DNA of 64,000 nt, taken from JALXCH01 sp964495805 (lineage in GTDB: Bacteria; Calditrichota; Calditrichia; RBG-13-44-9). Positions 45,025-53,993 of the stretch are shown in pieces. The position numbers and the translations under genes are program-made. The stretch covers positions 4,064-68,063 of the forward strand of contig CAZBWV010000033.1 in the NCBI GenBank assembly GCA_964495805.1. Reading direction: 5' to 3'. Below the pieces are notes generated by a model. That model saw nothing but the letters and a program-made list of their open reading frames with translations, did not search any database and was not told the DNA's origin. Positions within the stretch are counted from its first letter, which is position 1. Each line of letters starts with the position of its first letter.

Positions 45025-45951
45025 ATGAGTCTGGCATTTGTGTTTCCGGGGCAGGGATCTCAGTATGTGGGAATGGGCAAGGATTTGTATGAGCAATTTC
45101 CCGAAGCACGGGAGTTGTTCGACCGCGCCGAGAGCATTCTGGATTTTCCCCTGAAACAGATTGCCTTTGAAGGTCCGGAAGAAACCCTGAAACAAACGCG
45201 TTACACCCAACCTGCCATTTTTGTACATAGCATGGCGGTACTTGGTTGGTTAAATCGACGGGGAATTCAACCGGTAGCGGTGGCCGGGCATAGTCTGGGG
45301 GAATACTCTGCAGTGGTGGCTGCCGGTGCATTACCGTTTGAGGAGGCTCTGAAACTGGTTGCTCTGCGCGGAGAACTCATGCAGCAATCCGGACAAAACA
45401 ATCCGGGAACCATGGCTGCAATTATTGGTTTGCCCGATGATGTGGTCAGGGAAATTTGCCAGACTGCCTCGCAAACTGCGCTGGTGGTACCGGCCAATTT
45501 TAATTCCCCCGGTCAGGTGGTCATCTCCGGAACGGTGGACGGGGTGCATCGGGCGATGGAACTGGCCCGAGAACGCAAAGCCCGAATGGTAACAGAACTG
45601 ACCGTGAGCGGTGCATTCCACTCTCCCTTAATGAAGGAAGCGTTAACCGGTCTGGAAAACGCGCTGAATCAGGCTCCGTTTATCGATAGCAAAATTCCGG
45701 TGTACACCAATGTGACCGCTTCACCGGTACACAAGGCGGAAGAATTCCGTACCATGTTAAAAAAACAGTTGCTATCTCCGGTATTATGGGAAGATATTGT
45801 ACGCAACATGATCCAGGATGGTGTGAATCAATTCTACGAAGTGGGACCTTCACGAGTATTATGTGGTTTGAGCCGTCGCATCGAGCGGAAAGTACCCTGC
45901 TTACCGCTGGGTAAAACAGAAGATTTTCAAGCGCTGGAGGATTCAGTATGA
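45025..45951 (+). CDS. fabD: Malonyl-CoA:ACP transacylase
   Basis: 308 residues. The active-site nucleophile is in GHSLGEYSAVV and the opening is FVFPGQGSQYVGMG. The 146-base gap before it holds a direct repeat, AGGTCGATAG (44968 and 45000), but no gene. It overlaps fabG by four bases. Confidence 0.96.
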   Translation: MSLAFVFPGQGSQYVGMGKDLYEQFPEARELFDRAESILDFPLKQIAFEGPEETLKQTRYTQPAIFVHSMAVLGWLNRRGIQPVAVAGHSLGEYSAVVAAGALPFEEALKLVALRGELMQQSGQNNPGTMAAIIGLPDDVVREICQTASQTALVVPANFNSPGQVVISGTVDGVHRAMELARERKARMVTELTVSGAFHSPLMKEALTGLENALNQAPFIDSKIPVYTNVTASPVHKAEEFRTMLKKQLLSPVLWEDIVRNMIQDGVNQFYEVGPSRVLCGLSRRIERKVPCLPLGKTEDFQALEDSV

Positions 45952-46691
45952 GTGATTTTCAGGGGAAAGTAGTGGTGGTAACCGGTTCCACCCGGGGAAT
46001 TGGCGCCGAAATTGCCCGACAGTTTGCTCATCGGGGTGCCAGTGTGGTGGTTAGTGGCCGAAACCAGGAAAAATTGCAGGAAATGGAGAGAGAACTGAAG
46101 GAAATCGGAGTGCCGGTTTTAGCGGTGGCTGCGGATGTGGGAAAGGCAGATCAGGCACAGAATCTGATTCAACAGGCTATTCAGACGTTTGGGCGGGTGG
46201 ATGTACTGGTCAACAATGCCGGAATTACCCGGGATAATCTGCTCATGCGCATGAAGGAAGAAGAGTGGGATCAGGTGATCGAAACCAATCTGAAAGGGAC
46301 TTTTAATTGCATTAAAGCAGTTACCCGGCAGATGATGAAACAACGTTCCGGACGGATCATCAACATCACTTCGGTGGTGGGGCAGATGGGCAATGCCGGT
46401 CAGGCCAACTATGCCGCCTCAAAGGCAGGAATCATCGGACTAACCAAGTCGGTGGCAAAGGAACTGGCCTCCCGCAACATCACCTGCAATGCGGTGGCGC
46501 CCGGATTTATCGAGACGGATATGACGGCGGTGCTGGGAGAAAATGTTAAGGAATCCCTGCAGGCGCAAATTCCCCTGGGACGTCTGGGAACGGTAAGCGA
46601 CGTGGCAAAGGTGGTTTGCTTCCTGGCCAGCGAAGACGCCGCCTATATCACCGGCCAGGTCATTAACGTGGATGGCGGAATGGTGATGTAA
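45948..46691 (+). CDS. fabG: 3-oxoacyl-ACP reductase
   Basis: 247 residues, short-chain dehydrogenase with the NADPH turn TGSTRGIG, catalytic Ser and YAASKAG (YxxxK), and NNAGITRDNLLMRM. It is the ketoreductase of fatty acid elongation. Confidence 0.96.
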   Translation: MSDFQGKVVVVTGSTRGIGAEIARQFAHRGASVVVSGRNQEKLQEMERELKEIGVPVLAVAADVGKADQAQNLIQQAIQTFGRVDVLVNNAGITRDNLLMRMKEEEWDQVIETNLKGTFNCIKAVTRQMMKQRSGRIINITSVVGQMGNAGQANYAASKAGIIGLTKSVAKELASRNITCNAVAPGFIETDMTAVLGENVKESLQAQIPLGRLGTVSDVAKVVCFLASEDAAYITGQVINVDGGMVM

Positions 46692-46786
46692 ATTGGTGAA
46701 AAAGGAATCGATGGGAAAAGAATTCATCAAATTTAAAAACTTAACTAAAAATTTTACCAGGGTCATCATAACACATAGGAGGAGTT

Positions 46787-47029
46787 ATGTCGTTAGAAGA
46801 AAAAGTGAAAGAAATCATCGTGGATAAGCTGGGGGTTGATCCGGAAAAGGTGAAACCGGAAGCTCATTTCATCGACGATCTGGGTGCCGATTCGCTGGAT
46901 ACGGTGGAATTGGTCATGGCATTCGAAGAGGAGTTTGATGTGGAAATTCCCGATGAGGATGCCCAGGACATTACCACCGTGCAGGCAGCCATCGATTATT
47001 TGAACAAAAAGCTGCAAGCATCCGAATAA
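46787..47029 (+). CDS. acpP: Acyl carrier protein
   Basis: 80 residues, acidic. The phosphopantetheine attachment Ser is in GADSLDTVEL. A strong AGGAGG site precedes it, as expected for this abundant protein. Confidence 0.97.
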   Translation: MSLEEKVKEIIVDKLGVDPEKVKPEAHFIDDLGADSLDTVELVMAFEEEFDVEIPDEDAQDITTVQAAIDYLNKKLQASE

Positions 47030-47050
47030 GGGGTTATATAGGGGATGTAA

Positions 47051-47087
47051 GTGGTGCCCAATCGTTTTTTAACGATCCGGGCACCGC
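47051..47087 (+). terminator. Hairpin after acpP, possible terminator or attenuator
   Basis: GTGGTGCCC pairs with GGGCACCGC, and inside ATCGTT pairs with AACGAT around a T-rich loop. Only three T residues follow directly, so it may only partly end transcription, which would lower fabF and rnc expression relative to acpP. Confidence 0.55.
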
Positions 47088-47152
47088 TTTGTTGTGGAAT
47101 CGGTAGTGTTTTTTGTGAGTGGAGATTATCTGGTGTGAGTTTCCGGGAATTC

Positions 47153-47211
47153 TGAATTATGAATCTTGTTTGAAACAGAACTTGAACTAATCGAGCAGGG
47201 TTCATAATTCA
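47153..47211. repeat. Inverted repeat upstream of fabF
   Basis: TGAATTATGAA (47153-47163) and TTCATAATTCA (47201-47211) form 11-base inverted arms 37 bases apart, ending 35 bases before the fabF start. It could form a stem in the fabF leader or be a repeat element of the AATTATGAAT type. Confidence 0.45.
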
Positions 47212-47246
47212 AAATTTTTGAATTCAACATTAAAATGAGGTAAAGT

Positions 47247-48485
47247 ATGGGGCGCAGAGTTGTCATCACCGGTCTGGGAGCCGTTACGCCTTTAGGGAAT
47301 ACGGTGGGGGAGTTCTGGAAGGCTTTGGTGGAGGGAAAGAGTGGTATCGATTATATTACCCATTTTGATACAAGCAATCACACAACCAAATTTGCCGGGG
47401 AAGTGAAAAACTTCAGCACCGAGGGTGTCATCGATCCCCGGGAGCTGAAGCGGCTGGATCTGTATGTGCAATATGCTCTGGTCGCTGCCGCCGAAGCGGT
47501 TGCCGATGCGGGAGTGGATTTTGACAAAGAAGACCGCGATCGGGTCGGGGTGATTGTTGGGTCGGGAATCGGCGGATTGCTTTCGTTCGAGAATGAGCAT
47601 ACCAAGATGATTGAGAAGGGACCGCGGCGCATCAGTCCCTTTTTCATTCCCCAGATGATTATCGACATTGCCGCTGGCCATATTTCCATGAAATACAATC
47701 TAAAAGGGCCCAATTACGCAGTGGTGTCCGCCTGTGCTACTGCCTCCCATGCCATCGGAAGTGCTTTCCGTGCCATTCAGTATGGCGATGCGGATATCAT
47801 GGTTACCGGCGGAGCTGAAGCTGCGATCAGTCCCATGGGAGTAGCAGGGTTTAATTCCATGAAAGCGCTCTCCACCCGCAACGACAATCCCCAGGCAGCC
47901 AGCCGTCCGTTCGAAAAGAATCGGGATGGCTTCGTCATGGGCGAGGGAGCAGGCATCATCATTCTGGAGGAACTGGAACATGCCCGGAAACGCGGAGCAA
48001 AAATCTACGGCGAAATGCGCGGTATCGGGTTTACTGCTGACGCTTATCATATTACCGCGCCCGCACCCGGTGGGGAAGGGGCAGCCCGGGCGATGCGCGC
48101 CGCCATGCGCGACGGCGGTCTGACCATCGACCAGGTGGATTATATCAATGCCCATGGAACCTCCACTCCGGCAAACGATAAAAACGAAACCATTGCCATC
48201 AAAACGGTATTTGGCGAAAGGGCATACCAGATCAATGTCAGTTCCACCAAATCCATGACCGGCCATCTGTTAGGGGCTGCGGGAGCAGTGGAATTTATCG
48301 CCTCAGTGCTGGCGATTCAAAACGGGATCATTCCGCCCACTATCAATTATGAAGAACCCGATCCCGAGTGCGATTTGAATTACACGCCCAATCAGGCAGT
48401 GGAAAAAAAGATTTATGCAGCATTAAGCAACACCTTTGGTTTTGGCGGACATAACGCCGTTCTGGCTGTGAGCCGATACGAATAA
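47247..48485 (+). CDS. fabF: Beta-ketoacyl-ACP synthase II
   Basis: 412 residues. Catalytic Cys in VSACATASHAIG, His residues in NAHGTSTPAND and STKSMTGHLLGAAG. It elongates acyl-ACP with malonyl-ACP. The start has a GAGG site. Confidence 0.96.
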   Translation: MGRRVVITGLGAVTPLGNTVGEFWKALVEGKSGIDYITHFDTSNHTTKFAGEVKNFSTEGVIDPRELKRLDLYVQYALVAAAEAVADAGVDFDKEDRDRVGVIVGSGIGGLLSFENEHTKMIEKGPRRISPFFIPQMIIDIAAGHISMKYNLKGPNYAVVSACATASHAIGSAFRAIQYGDADIMVTGGAEAAISPMGVAGFNSMKALSTRNDNPQAASRPFEKNRDGFVMGEGAGIIILEELEHARKRGAKIYGEMRGIGFTADAYHITAPAPGGEGAARAMRAAMRDGGLTIDQVDYINAHGTSTPANDKNETIAIKTVFGERAYQINVSSTKSMTGHLLGAAGAVEFIASVLAIQNGIIPPTINYEEPDPECDLNYTPNQAVEKKIYAALSNTFGFGGHNAVLAVSRYE

Positions 48486-48622
48486 CCCAACCGCTTTGTC
48501 CGGTGTACGAAAACTGCTGCGGGTGATGAGTCAAAGATCGGTTGGGATGTTTTAAGGGCAGGCGGGAAAGCTCCCGGTAGATTTTTGGGGAGAAATTCGA
48601 AAACGTTCTTAGATTAAATTGA

Positions 48623-49417
48623 TTGAGCGCCTTGTTTAAGAAAATTTTCCCATTTAGTAAAAAGCGAAAACAGCCGGTGCAAAAGGATGACCGGCCTATT
48701 CCCATGGAACACCTGGTGGAGGAGTTCCAGAAAAAATTTCAGATGACATTTCGCGACCCGTCGTTGATTATTACAGCCCTGAAACACCGTTCCTACCTGA
48801 ACGTCTCCAACGAAGACCGAACTGCTTCTAACGAACGGCTGGAGTTCCTGGGCGATGCTGTGCTGGATCTGGTGGTGACGCACTATCTGTACATCCGCTT
48901 TCCCAAACGAACCGAAGGGCAACTCTCCAAAATTAAATCTATTCTGGTGAGCAAGGCCGTACTGGCCGAAATTGCTCAAAATCTTTCCCTGGGGAAAATG
49001 CTATTGCTCAACCGGGGCGAAGAAAAAACCGGCGGACGACACCGCCAGAGCATCCTGGCCGATACCATGGAAGCCATCATTGGTGCCATTTATCTGGACA
49101 GGGGATTGGACGAAGCCAGCCAATTTATCCATCGACATCTGCTCAGTCGGTTTAAGTCCATTATGCAGCGGGAATTGTACCGCAATTATAAAAGCATTTT
49201 ACTGGAGTATGCCCAGAGCCGGGGCAACAAACTGCCTGAGTATCGGGTGATGAAAGAGCTGGGCCCGGATCATGACAAGGAATTTGTTATAGCTGTGTTC
49301 CTGAATGGGAAAAAAGTGGGCGAAGGAGTGGGAAAGAGCAAGAAGACCGCTGAACAGGAAGCCGCCAAAATGGCTGTACAAAAACTGGGGATTAATCCAT
49401 CTCTGCTGGTGGATTGA
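48623..49417 (+). CDS. rnc: Ribonuclease III
   Basis: 264 residues: RNase III catalytic domain (RLEFLGDAVLDLVVT) followed by a C-terminal double-strand RNA-binding domain (KSILLEYAQSRG to the end). It processes rRNA and mRNA. The predicted start is TTG at 48623 without an obvious ribosome site; ATG at 48704 would remove the 27-residue basic extension and is a fair alternative. Its place after fabF is common in bacteria. Confidence 0.93.
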   Translation: MSALFKKIFPFSKKRKQPVQKDDRPIPMEHLVEEFQKKFQMTFRDPSLIITALKHRSYLNVSNEDRTASNERLEFLGDAVLDLVVTHYLYIRFPKRTEGQLSKIKSILVSKAVLAEIAQNLSLGKMLLLNRGEEKTGGRHRQSILADTMEAIIGAIYLDRGLDEASQFIHRHLLSRFKSIMQRELYRNYKSILLEYAQSRGNKLPEYRVMKELGPDHDKEFVIAVFLNGKKVGEGVGKSKKTAEQEAAKMAVQKLGINPSLLVD

Positions 49418-49768
49418 GGGGGGAGGGAAATGTAAAATGTAAAATGTAAAATGTCTAAATGTATAAATGCATAAATATATAAATGCGAGGTGGTGGGTTT
49501 ATTTAATGGGGAAATGCCATATTTATTCTTAATTTCACCCGATTATTTGTTTCTTCCCGAAAGTTTGCTCTGTTAACGATGTGAAATTAAAATTCAAGTC
49601 TGCACTTTTGTTTATTCTTTACCTCCCGTAAATTTGATTTATCTCCCATTCAGCCTATCAAAAAAATGTATATTCTTTGGTTGATTTAGCAAGATGTTTC
49701 GGGAAAATAAAAAGTTTGCCTTTTTTGCACGGGAAATTTAAATTTGAAGCCTTTTAACGGAGGTATCC
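49418..49768. other. Intergenic region with TGTAAAA repeats
   Basis: About 350 AT-rich bases. Tandem AATGTAAA units followed by TAAATGCATAAATATATAAATG occupy 49431-49490, the same repeat family as near 1340 and 39590. No gene was found. A possible promoter for wecB is TTGATT at 49681 with an A/T-rich box 17 bases on. Confidence 0.55.
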
Positions 49769-50863
49769 ATGAAGCGGATTTTAAATGTGGTGGGCGCCCG
49801 GCCCAATTTTATGAAGATTGCTCCCATTCAGCGACAGATGCAGTTGAAAGACCATGCATTTGAGCCAATTCTCATCCACACCGGGCAACATTATGACGAG
49901 CGTATGAGCAAGTTGTTTTTCGAGGATTTACAACTTCCCCAACCGGATGTGTACCTGGGAGTGGGATCGGGGAGTCACGCCGAGCAAACGGCGAAAATTA
50001 TGATTGAATTCGAGAAAGTGTGTCTGGAATACAAACCGGATTATGTGCTGGTGGTTGGCGATGTGAATTCCACTGCTGCGTGTAGTCTGGTGGCCAGCAA
50101 ACTGTGGATTCCGGTTGCCCATGTGGAAGCCGGGTTGCGCAGCTTCGACCGCCGCATGCCGGAGGAAATCAACCGCGTGGTGACCGACGCACTTTCCGAT
50201 TTGCTATTCACCACCGAAAAGAGTGGTACCAATAATCTGGTCAAGGAGGGAGTGGATTCCTCCCGAATCCATTTCGTGGGCAATGTGATGATCGATTCCC
50301 TGGTGTATTTTCTGGGTAAGGCGGCAGAAACGGATATCCTGGATAAGCTGGGACTGAAAAAGGGGGAATTTGCTCTGGTTACCTTGCATCGACCTTCCAA
50401 TGTGGACAATCCGGAGAATTTCCTGAAAATCCTGAACGCCTTTCAGGAAATTCAGCGCGATATTCCCATTATTTTCCCCATTCACCCGCGCACGGAAAAA
50501 AATATTAAACAGTTCGGGCTGGAGGACACGGTGAAATCACTGAAAAACCTGCGGCTCCTGCCCCCCATTGGCTATCTGGAATTTTTACAGTTAGAGCAAA
50601 CGTGTAAGTTTGTCATGACCGATTCCGGTGGCATCCAGGAGGAAACCACTTACCTGGGAATTCCCTGTCTGACCCTTCGGGAAAACACCGAACGTCCTAT
50701 TACCGCGGAACTGGGCACCAACGAGGTGGTGGGTACCGATACGGAAAAGATTATCCGCAATGCGAAGAAAATACTGGCTGGTGAATGGAAAAAGGGGAAC
50801 ATCCCGCCGTTGTGGGATGGCCGTGCAGCGGAACGAATTGTGAATATTCTGGAGAGGGTGTAG
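49769..50863 (+). CDS. wecB: UDP-N-acetylglucosamine 2-epimerase (non-hydrolysing)
   Basis: 364 residues. Makes UDP-ManNAc for surface polysaccharide. Signatures: VVGARPNFMKIAPI, HTGQHYDERMS, HVEAGLRSFDRRMPEEINR and DSGGIQEETTYLGIPC. It has an AACGGAGG site and is first of three genes of sugar metabolism. Confidence 0.94.
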   Translation: MKRILNVVGARPNFMKIAPIQRQMQLKDHAFEPILIHTGQHYDERMSKLFFEDLQLPQPDVYLGVGSGSHAEQTAKIMIEFEKVCLEYKPDYVLVVGDVNSTAACSLVASKLWIPVAHVEAGLRSFDRRMPEEINRVVTDALSDLLFTTEKSGTNNLVKEGVDSSRIHFVGNVMIDSLVYFLGKAAETDILDKLGLKKGEFALVTLHRPSNVDNPENFLKILNAFQEIQRDIPIIFPIHPRTEKNIKQFGLEDTVKSLKNLRLLPPIGYLEFLQLEQTCKFVMTDSGGIQEETTYLGIPCLTLRENTERPITAELGTNEVVGTDTEKIIRNAKKILAGEWKKGNIPPLWDGRAAERIVNILERV

Positions 50864-50960
50864 AGGCAGTCCGGGGTGCATCTCTCTCTTCCGTTGCAAA
50901 CCCGCAGGGAAGGTAAATCCGGCAGAATGCGTTGGGTTGGAAACGACCACAGGAATTTCA

Positions 50961-52718
50961 ATGAATGTTCGACTGGCATTTCATACGGTACGCTACCTCA
51001 AACCGGGCCAGCTGCTGGCGCAGGTTCGCTTTCGGTTTCGGCGCAGATGGTTGGGGAGGTTTTATGCCCATCGAATTGCCCGTTGCATGGCTCCAGCGCA
51101 AATGCCTTCGTTTCGGCTGGTGCCCAAATCATTCCCTGCCATGGAAACTAATTTGAAAACCCGCACTTTCGTTTTCTTAAACCATTCGGTACAGTTTCCC
51201 CGGCAGATTGAATGGAATGATCCCCGCCAGGAAAAGCTGTGGCTGTATCACCTGCATTATTTTGACTACCTGCTTCCATTTATTCAACCTGGCAGTTCAA
51301 ACGATTTTGAGTCGGGCAGAAAGATTATCCAGGAATGGATAGAACAGAATCCCGTTGGTTATGGAAATGGTTGGGAACCCTATCCCACTTCGCTGCGCCT
51401 GATTAACTGGACGTTTTTCTTTACCCGTTTTTCCACCCAGTTAGCAGAAAATCCTTCCTTCCAGAAACAATTCTGGAACAGTCTTTATCGTCAATTCCTG
51501 TGGCTGGAAAAGTTCCTGGAGTACCACCTGATGGCAAATCACCTGTTGGTGAATTTAAAAGCCATGGTGTGGGGAAGTTTACTTTTTCGGGACGAAAAAC
51601 GATTTCGCCGGTACACGCAGAAATTCAGCGAGCAGTTACAGGAACAGATTCTCCCGGATGGAGGACATTTCGAGCGCAGTCCGGCGTATCATGCCGCCAT
51701 CCTGGTGGATTTGCTGGATTTGTGTAACCTGCTGAGTGCGCTGGGAAGTTCGGGGATTCAGATTCCCGGGATGCAGGAATTGCATGCGGAACTGGAATCC
51801 GTTATACCGAAGATGCTGGAATGGTTGCACTTCATGACCCATCCGGATGGCGAAATTGCCCTGTTCGGGGATAGCGCCCTGAAGGTAGCCCCCGCTCCCA
51901 CACAAATTCTGGCCTATTTCAGGTCCGTGTGTCAGCAATCGGTTACTTTGCCCAATTTGGAGGTAAAATGGCTTAAACACAGCGGTTATGTGATGTTTAC
52001 CGGGCGAAATCAGCGTTTGATACTGGATGCGGGTGAGCTGGGAGTGAGTTATCAGCCGGGGCATGCCCATTGCGACCTGACCAGCTTTGAATACGCGTTT
52101 GACGGGGAGCGGTTTATTGTGGATACCGGTGTGGGAAGCTATTTACCCGATGAACGCCGTCAAAAGGCACGCAGCATTCTGGGGCACAATACAGTGGTGG
52201 TAAACGGATTGGATCAAGCAGAAATCTGGCAGGCTTTTCGGATGGGCAGGCGCGTTTCGCCCTCCCGGGTGAATCTGGAGCAAATACACCGGGGAGTGCG
52301 TTTTTCCGTGGAGTACGAAAACAGGTTGGTTCCAGCCAGGGGTTACTGGCATCGCCGTCGGGTGGAAATGGTGGAAGAGGAGTTCTTTCTCATTCAGGAT
52401 GCCATCCGAACTTCTCATCCGGAAAGTATTGAAAGCCGTTTGCACTTCCCTCCTGATACGGAAATTCAGCTGGAGAAAGGGCGATGCTGGCTTATTCGGG
52501 AGGAGAAAAAAGTGGTTCTATTATGGAATCCTCAGCAAATGCGCGCTCAATTGCATTCCTGGTTCTATGTGCCGGAGTTCGGAAAAATTCGGAATACCCG
52601 GATGCTTGTTTTTTATCCGCCAATTGAAACAGAAGGAACAATGTGTTATGTTATAGCCCCGGAGCAGTCGATTCAGAAAGCGGAAGCGTATTTGACGGAA
52701 CATTGCCGTAACGGGTAA
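50961..52718 (+). CDS. Heparinase II/III-like (alginate lyase family) protein
   Basis: About 585 residues with an N-terminal toroid-like region (EWNDPRQEKLWLYHLHYFDYL) and a C-terminal heparinase II/III domain containing the HAHCDLTSFEY segment. No signal peptide is visible, so it may act inside the cell on polysaccharide made by its own cluster; such proteins are frequent in O-antigen and capsule loci. An AGGA site sets the start at 50961. Confidence 0.85.
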   Translation: MNVRLAFHTVRYLKPGQLLAQVRFRFRRRWLGRFYAHRIARCMAPAQMPSFRLVPKSFPAMETNLKTRTFVFLNHSVQFPRQIEWNDPRQEKLWLYHLHYFDYLLPFIQPGSSNDFESGRKIIQEWIEQNPVGYGNGWEPYPTSLRLINWTFFFTRFSTQLAENPSFQKQFWNSLYRQFLWLEKFLEYHLMANHLLVNLKAMVWGSLLFRDEKRFRRYTQKFSEQLQEQILPDGGHFERSPAYHAAILVDLLDLCNLLSALGSSGIQIPGMQELHAELESVIPKMLEWLHFMTHPDGEIALFGDSALKVAPAPTQILAYFRSVCQQSVTLPNLEVKWLKHSGYVMFTGRNQRLILDAGELGVSYQPGHAHCDLTSFEYAFDGERFIVDTGVGSYLPDERRQKARSILGHNTVVVNGLDQAEIWQAFRMGRRVSPSRVNLEQIHRGVRFSVEYENRLVPARGYWHRRRVEMVEEEFFLIQDAIRTSHPESIESRLHFPPDTEIQLEKGRCWLIREEKKVVLLWNPQQMRAQLHSWFYVPEFGKIRNTRMLVFYPPIETEGTMCYVIAPEQSIQKAEAYLTEHCRNG

Positions 52719-52720
52719 GC

Positions 52721-53983
52721 ATGGCCGAATCAATGAAAATTTTGTACATTTCTCAATATTTCCCGCCGGAAATGGGGGCTCCCTCCGCCCGGGTGTTTGA
52801 ATTGTCCAGACGCTGGGTCCAGCAGGGACATTCGGTGACGGTACTCACCGGTTTCCCTCATCATCCCACCGGGAAAATTCCCCCGCAATACCGTCAGCAT
52901 ATTTTTAAACGGGAGGACAACTCAGGCATTCGGATTGTTCGCACCTATGTGTATCCCACCGCCAACCGGGGCTTCTTTAAGCGGATTTTAAGTTACCTCT
53001 CTTTTATGTTCAGTGCCATTCTGATAGGCACCTGGACGACCGGCAAACCGGATGTGGTGGTTGCCACCAGTCCCCAATTTTTTGTCGCCATCGCAGGTTA
53101 CGTGGTGAGTCGGCTGAAGCGGCGTCCCTTTGTTTTTGAAGTTCGTGACCTTTGGCCGGAATCCATTGTGCAATTGGGGCAGCTCAAGAACCGCTGGCTG
53201 ATTGGGTTGCTGGAAAAAATAGAAGTGTTCCTTTACCACCGGGCTGCACGCATTGTGGTGGTGGCAGAAGCATCGGTACCTATTTTAATTGAAAAAGGAA
53301 TTCCCCGCGAGAAAATTGCCATTATCAAAAACGGAGTGGATCTAACTCTGTTCAATCCGGAGAAACATCAGCCGGATTTACCCGCCACGCTGGGTCTGGA
53401 AGGCAAGTTTGTGGTTTCGTATATTGGAACCATGGGGCTTTCCCATGCGCTGGATAAAGTGCTGGAAACAGCGCGAATTCTACAGGAACACCAGGATATC
53501 CATTTTTTACTGATCGGGGAGGGCGCGGAAAAACCCAATCTTTTGCGGCAAAAGAAGGAACTGGGACTTCGCAATGTAACCTTTCTGGATCAGATTGACA
53601 AAGAGCGCCTGCCGTACTACTATCGGATGTCCGATGTTGTGCTGGTGACCCTGCGGGGACTTCCGCTGTTTCGCTGTGTGATTCCCTCCAAAATATTCGA
53701 AATTATGGCCATGGCACGACCCATTTTAATTAGCGTGGACGGGGAAGCCCGTCAGCTGGTGGTGGACCAGGCCGGTGCCGGATTGTTTGTCCCACCGGAA
53801 AATCCCGAAGAGATGGCACGGGCTATTCTACGATTACGCAGCGACGAACCCCTCCGTCAGTCCCTGGCCCGCAATGGCCGACAGTTTGTGGAACGCTATT
53901 TCGATCGGGATAAGTTAGCTGACGAGTACCTGACCATCTTGCAGAATGTTCGAGATAAATCCCAGGCAGTGAACATAAAATAA
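52721..53983 (+). CDS. Family 4 glycosyltransferase (WbuB-like)
   Basis: 420 residues of GT-B fold. N-terminal MKILYISQYFPPEMGAPSAR, C-terminal nucleotide-sugar region with PSKIFEIMAMARPIL and the E-X7-E equivalent. WbuB-type enzymes add an N-acetyl sugar during O-antigen assembly. It follows the heparinase-like gene with no gap. Confidence 0.9.
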   Translation: MAESMKILYISQYFPPEMGAPSARVFELSRRWVQQGHSVTVLTGFPHHPTGKIPPQYRQHIFKREDNSGIRIVRTYVYPTANRGFFKRILSYLSFMFSAILIGTWTTGKPDVVVATSPQFFVAIAGYVVSRLKRRPFVFEVRDLWPESIVQLGQLKNRWLIGLLEKIEVFLYHRAARIVVVAEASVPILIEKGIPREKIAIIKNGVDLTLFNPEKHQPDLPATLGLEGKFVVSYIGTMGLSHALDKVLETARILQEHQDIHFLLIGEGAEKPNLLRQKKELGLRNVTFLDQIDKERLPYYYRMSDVVLVTLRGLPLFRCVIPSKIFEIMAMARPILISVDGEARQLVVDQAGAGLFVPPENPEEMARAILRLRSDEPLRQSLARNGRQFVERYFDRDKLADEYLTILQNVRDKSQAVNIK

Positions 53984-53993
53984 GGAGTACCCC

